Shown piece after piece: positions 9,035 to 17,672 of a DNA stretch of 64,000 nucleotides. Numbering within the stretch: position 1 is the stretch's first letter; each line of letters begins with the position of its first letter. The stretch comes from Posidoniimonas corsicana (lineage in GTDB: Bacteria > Planctomycetota > Planctomycetia > Pirellulales > Lacipirellulaceae). Location: assembly GCF_007859765.1 (NCBI RefSeq), contig NZ_SIHJ01000001.1, positions 1,178,767-1,242,766 on the forward strand, written 5' to 3'. A program made the position numbers and the translations under genes. A model generated the notes under the pieces. It saw nothing but the letters and a program-made list of their open reading frames with translations. It had not been told where the DNA came from and searched no databases.

Positions 9035-9055
9035 AGGCGCCACCTTTTGGCGCCT
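9035..9055. repeat. Perfect 8-bp inverted repeat
   Basis: AGGCGCCA (9035-9042) and TGGCGCCT (9048-9055) form an exact stem with a 5-base loop. No T run follows on either strand, so it is not a standard intrinsic terminator. It lies about 250 bases upstream of the SWIM operon start and could be a regulator site or the end of a short transcript. Confidence 0.45.
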
Positions 9056-9112
9056 GTCCTACCGGCGTCGCTCTCTCAGCTTTGCGACCCATCGTGGCGT
9101 CCCGTAAACCGA

Positions 9113-9334
9113 GTGCAGGAGTACTTCGAACGGGAGGGCGAGCCACTCGAACCGCCGGATCAGCCAACGCATAGCGACGCCGATCACAAGCGAGCGCATG
9201 GCTGCCATCTGCCGTACTGCAGCTGCGGCTACGGCGACGCCAACCACTGTGCGTGCCGCAGCGAGGCGATCGCGATCGCTATTTACGGCGCGTCGTTCGC
9301 CGTCGTGGTGGCGCTCTTGTCTTGGCTTTTGTAG
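9113..9334 (+). CDS. Small Cys-rich hypothetical protein with a C-terminal membrane segment
   Basis: A possible 73-residue protein from a GTG at 9113; the same frame is open further upstream to about 8990. The N-terminal part is acidic and proline-containing. A cluster of four cysteines follows (LPYCSCGYGDANHCACRSE), which could bind a metal, then a hydrophobic stretch AIAIAIYGASFAVVVALLSW reaching the C terminus, as in a tail-anchored protein. No convincing ribosome-binding site precedes the GTG. The layout of Cys cluster plus membrane tail argues for a real gene, but I recognise no family. Confidence 0.35.
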   Translation: MQEYFEREGEPLEPPDQPTHSDADHKRAHGCHLPYCSCGYGDANHCACRSEAIAIAIYGASFAVVVALLSWLL

Positions 9335-9398
9335 CGGGCTGAGGCGGGCGGCGGCAAGGAGTTGTAACCGTTTGGACCAACCGGAAGGCAGAAAGCCT

Positions 9399-9599
9399 AT
9401 GCCTAGGCACCGAGAGATCACGCTCAAGTTCGCAGCGGTCTACCAGATCGGCGTGCCGTTCGCTACGGTGCGCGGGAACCACCAGGAGGTGCTGATCGTC
9501 ACGATGGACGACGAGTGGCTGGCGGACGAGCAGCTGCGGGAGAAGGCGGAGCGGGTGCGGAAGCGGTTGGCAATGAGGCGGGAACGACCACTGGAGTAA
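9399..9599 (+). CDS. Small hypothetical protein, 66 residues
   Basis: An ATG at 9399 is preceded by GGAAGG about 12 bases upstream. The predicted protein has a beta-like first half (ITLKFAAVYQIGVPFATV) and a charged helical second half rich in Arg, Lys and Glu. It lies 64 bases after the Cys-rich small protein on the same strand and may share its transcript. No family is recognised and no signal or membrane segment is seen. Confidence 0.45.
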   Translation: MPRHREITLKFAAVYQIGVPFATVRGNHQEVLIVTMDDEWLADEQLREKAERVRKRLAMRRERPLE

Positions 9600-9944
9600 C
9601 CGCAAGAGTGGCCGTTGCTTACGTGCCAAAAAGATCGACCGGGACTTGCTGTCCGTACGCCCTGCCGGAGCGGGGCTTCAGAACTAGCCTAGCCGGATGC
9701 CTCCGGTAACCGATGGTCCAAGTCTACTGCATCGAAGAGATCGCGGTCTTCTCGGGACAGCCACCGGACCTTCTCTTACCAACGCCGCCGCAAGTATGAT
9801 CGGCCAACTGCGAATCATCTGCGGGTGGCGTCTGGTTGCCTCAGTTGGTGCGAGACGCCGCTAGGCGAAGGGGCTCGAATCGGCTTGGAGTATCGGCTCT
9901 AGGGCCGGTGTGTGGCGCTGCGGGTACGCCACGACGGGCGCCCC
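9600..9944. other. Intergenic, nothing recognised
   Basis: This 345-base stretch lies between the convergent small protein and the lipoprotein gene. I see no RNA gene, repeat or strong terminator. Confidence 0.5.
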
Positions 9945-10376
9945 TTAGGGCTTGAGATGGAAATCGAAAGTCCGCGTTCCGGGTTCGATCTCCAGGGTCA
10001 GCTCAGACTGCTTGTTGTATTTGTCCGGCAAGAGTTGCACCAATGCCCCTCCTTGAAACTTCTCACCGGTGACAGGGTCTAGAGAAACCCCACCAGTACG
10101 TTCCCAAGCCTGGATTTCTACGCGGTAGGCGCCCTGCATCAGCCCTCTGATTGGGGCGACCTGGTAGGCGCCGTCCTTGATGTCGGCACCGGAGGTCGGT
10201 CCCTTGGTTGCCGCCATAGGGGTGAATTGCACGTACCCGTGCTTGACGGGCGCCCCATCGAAACTGACCTCGCCGTTCAAAGGAAGGCGATCTGACCTGT
10301 CGCACCCAACCAGCGCCAGGCAAAGTCCAAACAAGACAGCCAGGGAGACGCGGCTGGATTCACTCCGTTTCATCAT
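9945..10376 (-). CDS. Small lipoprotein with a regulatory-type beta domain
   Basis: Exported lipoprotein of about 143 residues. The start is one of two adjacent ATGs at 10376 and 10373; the frame is open upstream, but only this start puts the signal peptide at the N terminus. Hydrophobic LAVLFGLCLALVGC ends in a lipobox cysteine. The mature part begins with the segment LNGEVSFDGAPVKHGYVQFTP, typical of the carboxypeptidase-regulatory-like lipoproteins of planctomycetes, and continues with DGAYQVAPI and GAYRVEIQAW beta strands. It is the last gene of the surface module, directly after a DUF1559 gene. A precise role is not known; these proteins accompany DUF1559 proteins in many planctomycete genomes. 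Confidence 0.85.
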   Translation of the reverse strand: MMKRSESSRVSLAVLFGLCLALVGCDRSDRLPLNGEVSFDGAPVKHGYVQFTPMAATKGPTSGADIKDGAYQVAPIRGLMQGAYRVEIQAWERTGGVSLDPVTGEKFQGGALVQLLPDKYNKQSELTLEIEPGTRTFDFHLKP

Positions 10377-10392
10377 GCTTTCAATCCGATTG

Positions 10393-11415
10393 CTACTGGA
10401 TCGGTAAGTTTTCGCCGTCATCGATCGCAGCGAGAGATCTCCAAACGATGGCGTCGATCTCGTTTGGCACAAACACGACGTGACCGTCTCCGTAGGCGGC
10501 CATCACCCCGCCCGGATGGAGGCTGCGCGCACTTGCGTGATACTCGTGGTAGCTTCCACCGTGGATCACTGGCATCCACGGAACGGCTTCACTCACTGCC
10601 CAGCTGCGTCCCGCCCCCCCCACAGGCCCGGCGTCCGCGGCTCCGTTGGGAGTGTTGAGGTGGGTGTACCACGATGAGCCCGGCAGGAAACTCGTCCAGA
10701 CCCCTCGCACATCGACGCAGTAGGTGGAGCTGCAGTTGCCCTGATCGGTGCCGTCGTCGTCCCTGCCACTTAGGACCTCACTGGCGACCACGACCTTGGA
10801 AGCGCCGTCGGTCATCTTCGCGATCGCGGTATAGCTGTCGACGCCGAAGGCGCCGTCCGTGGTCCAGTCAACCTTGCTTCCGTCGTGATTCCTCCAGATC
10901 TGTTGCCCGCCTTGATCGGCAAGCATTGTCCTGCTGCCGAAGCACGTCACGTAGTTTGATCGAGAGAATACTCGCGATTGGTGCGTTGTCACCGCGAGCC
11001 TCGCGGACGCGTCGTCGGAGGGGCAGAAGAACGACGGGATCTTTACACTGGCCACCGCGATGTTCGCGTCGGCCTTCGCGTTGTGGTCCCACCCCTCCTT
11101 GAGCGCAAGCTCTTCGATGTACGGGAGCAGGCAGACCTGGGCGGTCGCATTGAGGCCGAGCGAGTCGTCGACATCGATCCCCGGAGGCAGCTCCCTATTG
11201 GCTGACTCGTAGTTGTGCATCGCCAGCACGAACTGCTTGAGGTGGTTGGTGCACTGTATCCTGCGCGCGGCTTCACGGGCCGCTTGCACCGCTGGGAGCA
11301 AGAGGGCAACCAGGGTCCCGATGATGGCGATCACCACCAGCAGTTCGACGAGCGTGAAGCCGCGATTCCGGCGACGCCGACCTGGCGAGATTCCTGCGGT
11401 GGAGCAGAGCGTCAT
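10393..11415 (-). CDS. DUF1559 protein with type IV pilin-like N terminus
   Basis: A 340-residue exported protein. A short basic leader ends in [16 protein letters not shown], the prepilin peptidase/type IV pilin N-terminal motif, followed by [18 protein letters not shown], the planctomycete version of the pilin helix. The DUF1559 domain follows, and near the C terminus [17 protein letters not shown] is the family's His-to-Asp-Gly (H-x9-DG) signature. The ATG at 11415 is preferred because GGAGAGA precedes it and the leader then has the right length. It follows another DUF1559 gene (stop 11537) by about 120 bases. Probably part of a pseudopilus-like or surface structure; exact function unknown. 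Confidence 0.93.
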   Translation of the reverse strand: MTLCSTAGISPGRRRRNRGFTLVELLVVIAIIGTLVALLLPAVQAAREAARRIQCTNHLKQFVLAMHNYESANRELPPGIDVDDSLGLNATAQVCLLPYIEELALKEGWDHNAKADANIAVASVKIPSFFCPSDDASARLAVTTHQSRVFSRSNYVTCFGSRTMLADQGGQQIWRNHDGSKVDWTTDGAFGVDSYTAIAKMTDGASKVVVASEVLSGRDDDGTDQGNCSSTYCVDVRGVWTSFLPGSSWYTHLNTPNGAADAGPVGGAGRSWAVSEAVPWMPVIHGGSYHEYHASARSLHPGGVMAAYGDGHVVFVPNEIDAIVWRSLAAIDDGENLPIQ

Positions 11416-11536
11416 GTGAATCTCTCCGTGGATGGCGGGATTGAGAAGCGGTGTGGCGTTAAGCGGCACGCTCGGGCGCCAGCAGGAACGTCCCCTCAGC
11501 CGCCAGGATTGGGGGGCGTGGTTGTTGTCGGGGGCG

Positions 11537-12586
11537 TCAGAAGCTGCCGATCACCTCGTCACCGGCCCTTGTCGCGAGCGACTCGTAGATCAGAAAGTCG
11601 ATAGCTTCGTTGAGGAAATCCACGTGCCCATCGGCGAAGACGACCTGGATACCGCCGGGGTGCTCACTGGACAGGGGGGCGTCCATGTCTTTCTTCAACG
11701 CTTCCGCGTTCGAGGACCAGGGTCTTAGCGATGTGTTCATCGGTTCGTGCGTCGTGCGGAGGACCCGCCCTGCCGAAATCAGGTACATTGAATAGCGTTC
11801 TTCCTCACGCCAGTCGATGGGGCCGTCGACACCGAAGAACCACGCCAAAGGCCCCCCCACCTGAGGGTCGCCATAACCTGGGCCGTGGCCCACAATCGAC
11901 CAGTGGACACTTTCCCCAACGGCCATCGTGTTCGTTGTGCCGTCGGTGATCTGGCGTATTGCAATGGCGTCACGGTGCAGGAACAGGCCGTCGGTGTAGA
12001 TATTGCCTCGCCATCCGTTGATCCGAGGCTGGACGTTGGCGGCGTCTGGCCTGGGGTTGTCGTCCGACGTGTTGCGGCCGCCTGAGATTCCGAAGTAGTC
12101 ACGCCGCTCAGGGAAGTTGAGCTCATCGCTCACGCTTGGGCATTGGTAGACGGAGATCCGTGCGCCGGTCTTGGTGTACAGCGACCAGGTCCATCCCCCC
12201 CCATCCTGCTGACGCCTTTGGTCGACAAGCTGTTGAATGCTGTCCTCGAGAACCCCCTCTTCCATGTACGGCATGAGCAGCACGTACATTCCGGTCCCTC
12301 GGCAGTCTTTTGGGTCGTTGTTGCGGCAGTCTTGCAGTGAAACCTTGGTGCCGGGCGGGAATTCTCTGTTGGAGTTGTGGTAGTTCTGCAACGCGAGGCC
12401 GATCTGCTTGAGATTGTTCTGGCACGCGGAACGCCTAGCCGCTTCCCGCGCGGACTGCACGGCAGGGAGCAGCAAGGCCACCAGGATCCCGATGATGGCG
12501 ATCACTACCAGCAGCTCAACGAGCGTAAAGCCGCGCTCTCGGCGGCGCTGTTCTGGCGTGATTAGTGTGGTGCAGCGGCGCGTCAT
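11537..12586 (-). CDS. DUF1559 protein with type IV pilin-like N terminus
   Basis: A 349-residue paralogue of the next gene downstream. It begins with a basic leader and [16 protein letters not shown], then [20 protein letters not shown], and ends with the family H-x9-DG signature in [18 protein letters not shown]. The ATG at 12586 is chosen because it places the pilin-like motif about 20 residues from the N terminus. It lies 46 bases after the regulatory-domain lipoprotein gene, so the two are probably co-transcribed. The pair of DUF1559 genes is not identical outside the N terminus, which points to an old duplication or co-selection rather than a recent copy. Confidence 0.93.
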   Translation of the reverse strand: MTRRCTTLITPEQRRRERGFTLVELLVVIAIIGILVALLLPAVQSAREAARRSACQNNLKQIGLALQNYHNSNREFPPGTKVSLQDCRNNDPKDCRGTGMYVLLMPYMEEGVLEDSIQQLVDQRRQQDGGGWTWSLYTKTGARISVYQCPSVSDELNFPERRDYFGISGGRNTSDDNPRPDAANVQPRINGWRGNIYTDGLFLHRDAIAIRQITDGTTNTMAVGESVHWSIVGHGPGYGDPQVGGPLAWFFGVDGPIDWREEERYSMYLISAGRVLRTTHEPMNTSLRPWSSNAEALKKDMDAPLSSEHPGGIQVVFADGHVDFLNEAIDFLIYESLATRAGDEVIGSF

Positions 12587-12632
12587 GTGTGCCTCACTGT
12601 GGATTGTGAGCTTGTCGAGCGGGGTGGAGCAG

Positions 12633-13094
12633 CTAGGAGCTCTCGAGTACGAGGTCGATCTCATTCAATCCGTTCGGTTTGACGGTCACCTTAATTGGCG
12701 TATCGCCCCTGTTCGAGTAACGGGCCGGGACGAGGCTCTGCGATTCGATCTGGACGTTCACGCCGACGCCCGATAGCTCTTCTTCCAGCGAGCTAGCCAT
12801 TCGACCAGACGCGGAATACTTGGTCGATTCGACCGTGACGGTGTAGTCTCCCGGCAGAGCGCCGTCGCCCGGGTCAATCGTCGTGAGCGTGTACCTTCCG
12901 CCCCCCGTGATCTCGCCGATCGCCGGTCGTCCGGCCTCCGGGAAGAATTTGACACGTCCGGTCTCAAGGGGTTTTCCATCTATCGTGACAACGCCGGAAA
13001 CCTGGCGATAATCTCCGCCACAACCAGTCAGGCTGACCATAAGAAACGAACAGCACACGGCTTGGAGCGGCCGGCTTTGCGTTGAGAACGGCAC
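12633..13094 (-). CDS. Small lipoprotein with a regulatory-type beta domain
   Basis: Exported lipoprotein of about 153 residues. A GTG at 13094 is the best start because AGGAGG lies 10 bases upstream; the TTG nine bases earlier would be too close. The signal peptide LQAVCCSFLMVSLTGC ends in a lipobox cysteine. The mature domain opens with VSGVVTIDGKPLETGRVKFFP, the carboxypeptidase-regulatory-like pattern seen in many planctomycete lipoproteins, followed by GRYTLTTID and GDYTVTVES strands. It sits between the PEP-CTERM gene and the DUF1559 pair in one minus-strand run and pairs with the lipoprotein at the far end of the module. Confidence 0.85.
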   Translation of the reverse strand: MPFSTQSRPLQAVCCSFLMVSLTGCGGDYRQVSGVVTIDGKPLETGRVKFFPEAGRPAIGEITGGGRYTLTTIDPGDGALPGDYTVTVESTKYSASGRMASSLEEELSGVGVNVQIESQSLVPARYSNRGDTPIKVTVKPNGLNEIDLVLESS

Positions 13095-13220
13095 TGAGAG
13101 CAATCCTCCTGTTTGTGCTGGGTTGAGAAGCGTGTTGATCGATTTGTGCCCGGCATCAGCAGCGAAGAGGTTAGATCCGCCGCGGCCGAGGCGCCACGTT
13201 GTTAACGGGCCAAGCGGCCT

Positions 13221-15236
13221 TCAGGCGGCGTAGCTACCGTCCCTGCCGCCGTGACGCCGACCGGGCCGAGCAGTGCCGAGCCGGCAAGCAAGCAGTCCGG
13301 AGAAGGCCAGCGTCAAGAGCGAGGCGCTCGGTTCGGGAACGCTGGAGTCAGCCAAGTCGCTGCTCGAAGTCGAACCGAACCGGGTTTTCCAGATGTTGTA
13401 GTCGTCGATGTCGACGCCGCCCGAGTTGCTGCCGGCGCCGTTCAGCGCCTCTTCCGTCATAGCGCCGAGGTTGTCGCGCCACACGGTGTAGTCCGCCGCA
13501 TCGACGACTCCGTCGTTGTTGAAATCGCCTGGCAGCACGGAGGATTCGCCGACAACGCTCAGCACGACACTGTCGGCGTTGTAGACGAGCTCCCATGACA
13601 GGCCCTCGCTGAGTGGCGCCAGAGAAAAGTCGACACCCTTGAACATTCCTTCGACGCCGTTTGGGTCGCCCGTCTGAAGCAGGGTATAGCTGTCACCAGG
13701 CACAGGGCTGTACCCGCTCAGCTCGATCACCAGCTCGCCGTTGCCGATCCGGGCGTCGTCAGTCACCTGGATTGTGGAGTGACTCGATCCGGTAATGACG
13801 CTGTGCAGTTCCGCCGTGCCGGGGCGTGCGATCCACAACGGATCACCAAACACGACGCTGCCGCCCACGATCTTCTGATCAATCGACTCCGCCATCACCA
13901 GGTCGCCTAGCGAGACGGTCGCGTCGGGCCCTGTAATCTTCAAGGTGGAGGACGCCCCACCACCACCGCCCGCAGTCATCCAGAGCGTCTGCACGACAGA
14001 GAACTCAGCGTTCTGCTTCACATCGACCAGGGCGACGCCTCCTGGGTAGCGCCCGTTACATGCCTGGCCGCAATGCGTGATGGGGTATAAGTCTCCCCCG
14101 GCTAGGATCAGGCCATCCGTAGAAATCAAGTCGGCATGCCCTAAAGGATGGTCTTTATTGCCTGGGATGCTCACGGTGTTTGCCCTGCTGTTGACGGTGA
14201 ACCTGCCAGAGCCCTCAACCGTCACGACGGTGCTGGACACTCCATAGTTGCTGTTGATCTCGCGTGACAGGTAACTCTGCATTCCGAAGTCTGTCTCTGT
14301 TCCACCGGTGGCCGTATTGAAGATGTTGAATTCGCCATTGTCTCGCACGGTGAGCGTCAGCTCCGACTTCTCGTTGTAGAGAGCGTCGAGATTGAAGACG
14401 GCGTTGCCTTCGACAACGATATCTGCGGTCGCTCCGTAACGGGCGCCCACGTTGAAATGCCCGTTTTGCACGGCAGAGTGGCCGTTCGGGTCTGCTGGCC
14501 CGAGGCTGTTGCCGAGCGTCATCTGTGCGTCGTCTGAGAGAGTCATGCTCAGGTTGCCGCCTCTCAGGGTGATGCCACCCGCCGCGGATGCGTCGGCGGC
14601 CCCGTCCATGATGATCGTGATCGAGGGTAGACCCGGCGTGCCCTGAGGCAGATCGGCTTCGCTGCCGTTGGCGAACTGAAATCCTGCAAGACTGCGGAGC
14701 ACGGCGTCGTTGTGCATCTCCAGCCTGCCGGTTGTCCCCGAAGCGTTCGCGATCACCAGTGACTTTGCCCCTCCCGATCCAGGTCCGTTGCCGTCGACAT
14801 CGCCGAATTCGAGGTACCCACCGTTCATGATGAGCGTCCCCTGCCCGCCGGCGTTGTTGCCGAGGACTGAACTAGCCGCGTCGTAAACCGTCAGGGATCC
14901 GCTATCGATTTGGAGAGTACCGGAGCTGTTCGGCGCGTCACCAATGACGAGCCCCTCAGTGTCGACATTCGCGTTGGGGTCGTTGAGAATCGCTGTGCCC
15001 CCGTCTCGGATCGTCGGCGCCCGGTTGTTCCCAATGGGAACAACGCCGTTGTGCCAGTTGCTGGGATCGAAGAAGTCCCCCGTGCCGGAACCGACGCCGC
15101 CACCATCATCAGCGCTCCAAACGCCCAGCTGAGCGTAGGACGGCGCGGCTAGGCTGTAGGGGAGCAAGGCTGTGGCGAGTATGACCGTGAACGGAGTGTG
15201 GCGAGAAAGCTGCGGAGGAGTCGACGTGCTCGTCAT
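13221..15236 (-). CDS. PEP-CTERM protein with beta-rich repeats and a dockerin-like motif
   Basis: A 671-residue secreted protein. A signal peptide (TVILATALLPYSLAAPSYAQ) is followed by a long Gly/Asn/Thr-rich region with autotransporter-like beta repeats (GTLQIDSGSLTVYD, GTLIMNGGYLEFGD). Near the C terminus, GDFNNDGVVDAADYTVWRD is a single dockerin-like calcium-binding repeat, with a weaker second half (GVDIDDYNIWKTRFG). The end carries VPEPSASLLTLAFSGLLAC followed by Arg-rich residues, the PEP-CTERM sorting signal cut by exosortase. ATG at 15236 with an ACAGGA site. It heads the surface module. No exosortase gene is in the window. The substrate or ligand is unknown. Confidence 0.88.
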   Translation of the reverse strand: MTSTSTPPQLSRHTPFTVILATALLPYSLAAPSYAQLGVWSADDGGGVGSGTGDFFDPSNWHNGVVPIGNNRAPTIRDGGTAILNDPNANVDTEGLVIGDAPNSSGTLQIDSGSLTVYDAASSVLGNNAGGQGTLIMNGGYLEFGDVDGNGPGSGGAKSLVIANASGTTGRLEMHNDAVLRSLAGFQFANGSEADLPQGTPGLPSITIIMDGAADASAAGGITLRGGNLSMTLSDDAQMTLGNSLGPADPNGHSAVQNGHFNVGARYGATADIVVEGNAVFNLDALYNEKSELTLTVRDNGEFNIFNTATGGTETDFGMQSYLSREINSNYGVSSTVVTVEGSGRFTVNSRANTVSIPGNKDHPLGHADLISTDGLILAGGDLYPITHCGQACNGRYPGGVALVDVKQNAEFSVVQTLWMTAGGGGGASSTLKITGPDATVSLGDLVMAESIDQKIVGGSVVFGDPLWIARPGTAELHSVITGSSHSTIQVTDDARIGNGELVIELSGYSPVPGDSYTLLQTGDPNGVEGMFKGVDFSLAPLSEGLSWELVYNADSVVLSVVGESSVLPGDFNNDGVVDAADYTVWRDNLGAMTEEALNGAGSNSGGVDIDDYNIWKTRFGSTSSSDLADSSVPEPSASLLTLAFSGLLACRLGTARPGRRHGGRDGSYAA

Positions 15237-15568
15237 AGGATCCTGTCTTCACGAGAAAGCAGAGCAGGGCGCGGGTTCGCCCGCAGTGCCTCGCCTGGGG
15301 CGAAGCATGGGCTGGCATTCGGGGCGACTAAGCCGTGAGATTGTCAGAAAAGCGCGACGTACAGTTGGGAAAAGCCATCCACGCAAGTGGCTTTAGGGCC
15401 TGCGCAGAGCTATCGCTGTGCATAACATTTCCGTAAGCAGGCGCCACATTACGAACAATTTGAAGAGAATTCGCGATTTGTGTTCTTCCCGCGGGAAAGT
15501 GAACCGAGTCGGTTCCCGCGCTGGTAGCGAGCCTAATGCCGAAAGCTGCTGGTAGGCATGACGCCTGA
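15237..15568. other. Intergenic region upstream of the PEP-CTERM gene
   Basis: Probably the promoter and leader of the surface module. It is more AT-rich than its surroundings around 15420-15480. A short stem AAAGCCA (15371-15377) with TGGCTTT (15388-15394) is visible, and a GGGAA/TTCCC dyad near 15495-15520. I recognise no riboswitch and no coding sequence. Confidence 0.4.
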
Positions 15569-15940
15569 TTGGACTACGAGGTGAGCCTGCGGAAGGTGAA
15601 CCGGTTGGCGCCGGGGCAGGTCAACTCGCTGGTGCTGGCGGTGGAGTGGGGCACGCCGCCCGGCGTTGCGCCGATGGCGGCGATCGTGCACACACCGGAG
15701 GTGGAGGTGACGCTCGGCTCGGGGCAGGTGGTGACGTCGCGGCCGATGACGTTCCTGCTGACGAGCGAGCCGGGTGTGAAGTTCGCGCGGCCGGGGCCGT
15801 CGGCGGAGCTGCATCGGAAGCTGAGGGAGCTGCCGGGCGGGAGGTCGCCGGGGGTGGAGGAAGTGATGCGGGCGGTGCGGGGGAGGAGATCTAGAGTGGC
15901 CGTCGGGCCGGGAGTGCGAGCAGTCTGCTGGTTTATTTGA
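15569..15940 (+). pseudogene. Orphan coding fragment of unknown family
   Basis: A frame of 123 codons from a TTG at 15569, directly after a stop codon. Codon usage up to about 15890 is strongly coding-like (third positions almost all G or C) on this strand, unlike the surrounding sequence, and includes beta-like stretches such as QVNSLVLAVEWGTPPG and VTSRPMTFLLTSEPGVKF. There is no ATG start and no ribosome-binding site, and the last 15 codons lose the bias. This looks like an internal piece of a larger gene left behind by rearrangement. The family is not recognised. Confidence 0.4.
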
Positions 15941-16259
15941 TCTCTGCGAAGCGAAGAGAGATGCGCAGGACGATGAATCCTGCGCACTTTCGGTAATCCC
16001 GAATCGGACCGAGGTTGTGACAACCCTAGCGAGTTCGCTGCCGCACTCCGGCGTCGCGGACGATGCAACCATCAGCTCAAAGGTATGCCCCTAATCGCCT
16101 TCGGTGGGGAGACCGAAGCGTCAAAGACAGCATCGCAAAATCTACCCAAGACAATGCGATACCCAGCTGTGAGCTGTATACTCCGCTCCAGGGAGTGGTC
16201 TGCGGCACTGCGCCGTCAACTCTTGGCCGAAAGTCGTGGTCTATTGCAAGGCATGAAGA
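15941..16259. other. Intergenic, nothing recognised
   Basis: This 319-base stretch before the propeller protein shows no coding frame with a plausible start and no clear repeat. It presumably holds the promoter of the gene at 16260. Confidence 0.4.
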
Positions 16260-17261
16260 ATGAAGGCAGAACTCATCTTAATCGTCTTTCTATCAGCCAA
16301 TCTTACGTCAGCTGCCCTCAGCTATGCCGACGAAATGCCTACGGCGAAGGACCGGTGGATAGCTTGGCACCGCCCCGTCGACGCCAACACATTCATCACG
16401 ACAAAGGGCAACAATCATGACTCAATCCTCTTCGTTGAGCCGGAGCTGCAGTACCCCTATCACTTGATCATTAGCCAGACACCCAATGCAGCCCATCTGT
16501 GGCGAGCCAAGAAGTTCTCGTGGAACAGCGCAGACTGGGAACTTGTTTCTGACCAGTACAGGATCGGGAATCACTACGAGTACGATGACGGTGTAAAGGT
16601 GAACGGCGTCTACTATATCTTCGAAGCCGGTAGAGTGTATACGTTCTCGGGGCCACTCGAGCAAGCCAACGGAAAGTGGAAGCTAGCAGGAGCGTTTCCT
16701 CACAAGCAGTGTGATGACATAGGGGTCTATGTCGAAGACGGGGTGTTCCACATGTTCGGAGAGCATGGCGACTTCCCTCACGGCCCTGATGGAACCAGCT
16801 TGGCTCACTTCACTTCTGAAACAGGCTTGGGCGAATGGAGGTTGGTCAACTCCAGAGCCGTTGACCCTAACCCCGAAGAAGGGCACAAGTACGGTGTGGG
16901 AGACGCAACGATTGCCAAGATTGGAGAAGACTACTACATCCTCTGCGACCGGGAGTCAAAGGGCAGCCCCTATAAGGTCGTTGCTTGGAGATCGAGAGAC
17001 CTGAATGAGCCGTTTGCGTATCTCGGCATAGCAATCGCTCCGAGATCCAACGAAATCGACGACTGGGACAACTACAGAATCCAAGATCCGGATATTGCGT
17101 ATATCCCAGAACTTGGTCGTTACGCTATGACGTGTAACATGATGGATGTCGATGGGGTTCCTGGCGGACACTTCCCTACTCTAGAGAAGACGCAGACGCG
17201 TGTGATCGGAGTGTTCTATTCGAACAAGCAGCTGAGGACGCCAGCTAATGACGCGCCTTAG
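16260..17261 (+). CDS. Secreted five-bladed beta-propeller protein, GH43/GH32-like
   Basis: A 333-residue exported protein with a clear signal peptide (KAELILIVFLSANLTSAALSYA). The mature part has repeated blade-like segments with aromatic and acidic residues (YPYHLIISQTPNAAHLW, VNGVYYIFEAGRVYTFS, IGEDYYILCDRESKGSPY, YRIQDPDIAYIPELGRYAMT), matching the general look of glycoside hydrolase clan F/J propellers. I cannot place the three catalytic acids with certainty, so a specific GH family is not claimed. Base composition is visibly lower in GC than the core genes, consistent with acquisition. No operon partner on the same strand. Likely acts outside the cytoplasm on a polysaccharide. Confidence 0.8.
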   Translation: MKAELILIVFLSANLTSAALSYADEMPTAKDRWIAWHRPVDANTFITTKGNNHDSILFVEPELQYPYHLIISQTPNAAHLWRAKKFSWNSADWELVSDQYRIGNHYEYDDGVKVNGVYYIFEAGRVYTFSGPLEQANGKWKLAGAFPHKQCDDIGVYVEDGVFHMFGEHGDFPHGPDGTSLAHFTSETGLGEWRLVNSRAVDPNPEEGHKYGVGDATIAKIGEDYYILCDRESKGSPYKVVAWRSRDLNEPFAYLGIAIAPRSNEIDDWDNYRIQDPDIAYIPELGRYAMTCNMMDVDGVPGGHFPTLEKTQTRVIGVFYSNKQLRTPANDAP

Positions 17262-17372
17262 CTCAGATGGTCGCTGCAGAAGACTGTAAGGTCGAACTCA
17301 GAATCGGAAAGGTCGGAGCACGCGTCCGTTGAGCACGCGTAGGCGACTTTGTGCGCCGGCCCCCACGCATCG

Positions 17373-17672
17373 GTTAGACCAACCGACCTGAGTTGTAGCC
17401 GCTCACAACTCGCTGAGGTGTGCCCAACCTCTATCGCTAGTGAGAGCCCCCAATTGCAGTCGGTGTACACCACCTCTGCGAATCCGAGACAGCGGCTTCG
17501 GACCCTCGGCTTAGGTCCCTGATACTTGTCGCAGGGGTCGCAGCGCCGTTCTGCGCAGTTCGTGCATCGGCTTTCGAGCGTGCAAACAGGCCCGCCCCAA
17601 ACGCTAGCGTGAGTTAGGCTGCGGCGCGCGGTTGCAGCAACCGGGGGCAACCGATGGTCTGGCAGAAGAGCG
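17373..17672. repeat. 300-bp dispersed repeat, copy A
   Basis: Matches 20308-20607 over exactly 300 bases with about 19 substitutions (by eye) and no insertion or deletion, in the same orientation. It begins GTTAGACCAACCGACC and ends GGCAGAAGAGCG. Internal dyads are conserved in both copies: GAGTTGT...ACAACTC near the left end and GGTTGC-A-GCAACC near the right. An open frame crosses it on the minus strand, but the differences between copies change amino acids freely, so it is probably not coding. Its right end abuts a truncated IS3 orfB. No family is recognised. Confidence 0.85.

Noticed and set aside
17373-17672. Integron attC site within the 300-bp repeat
   Set aside because: GTTRRRY- and RYYYAAC-like heptamers occur, but they are too far apart and the intervening sequence is not an imperfect palindrome; no integron integrase is present.
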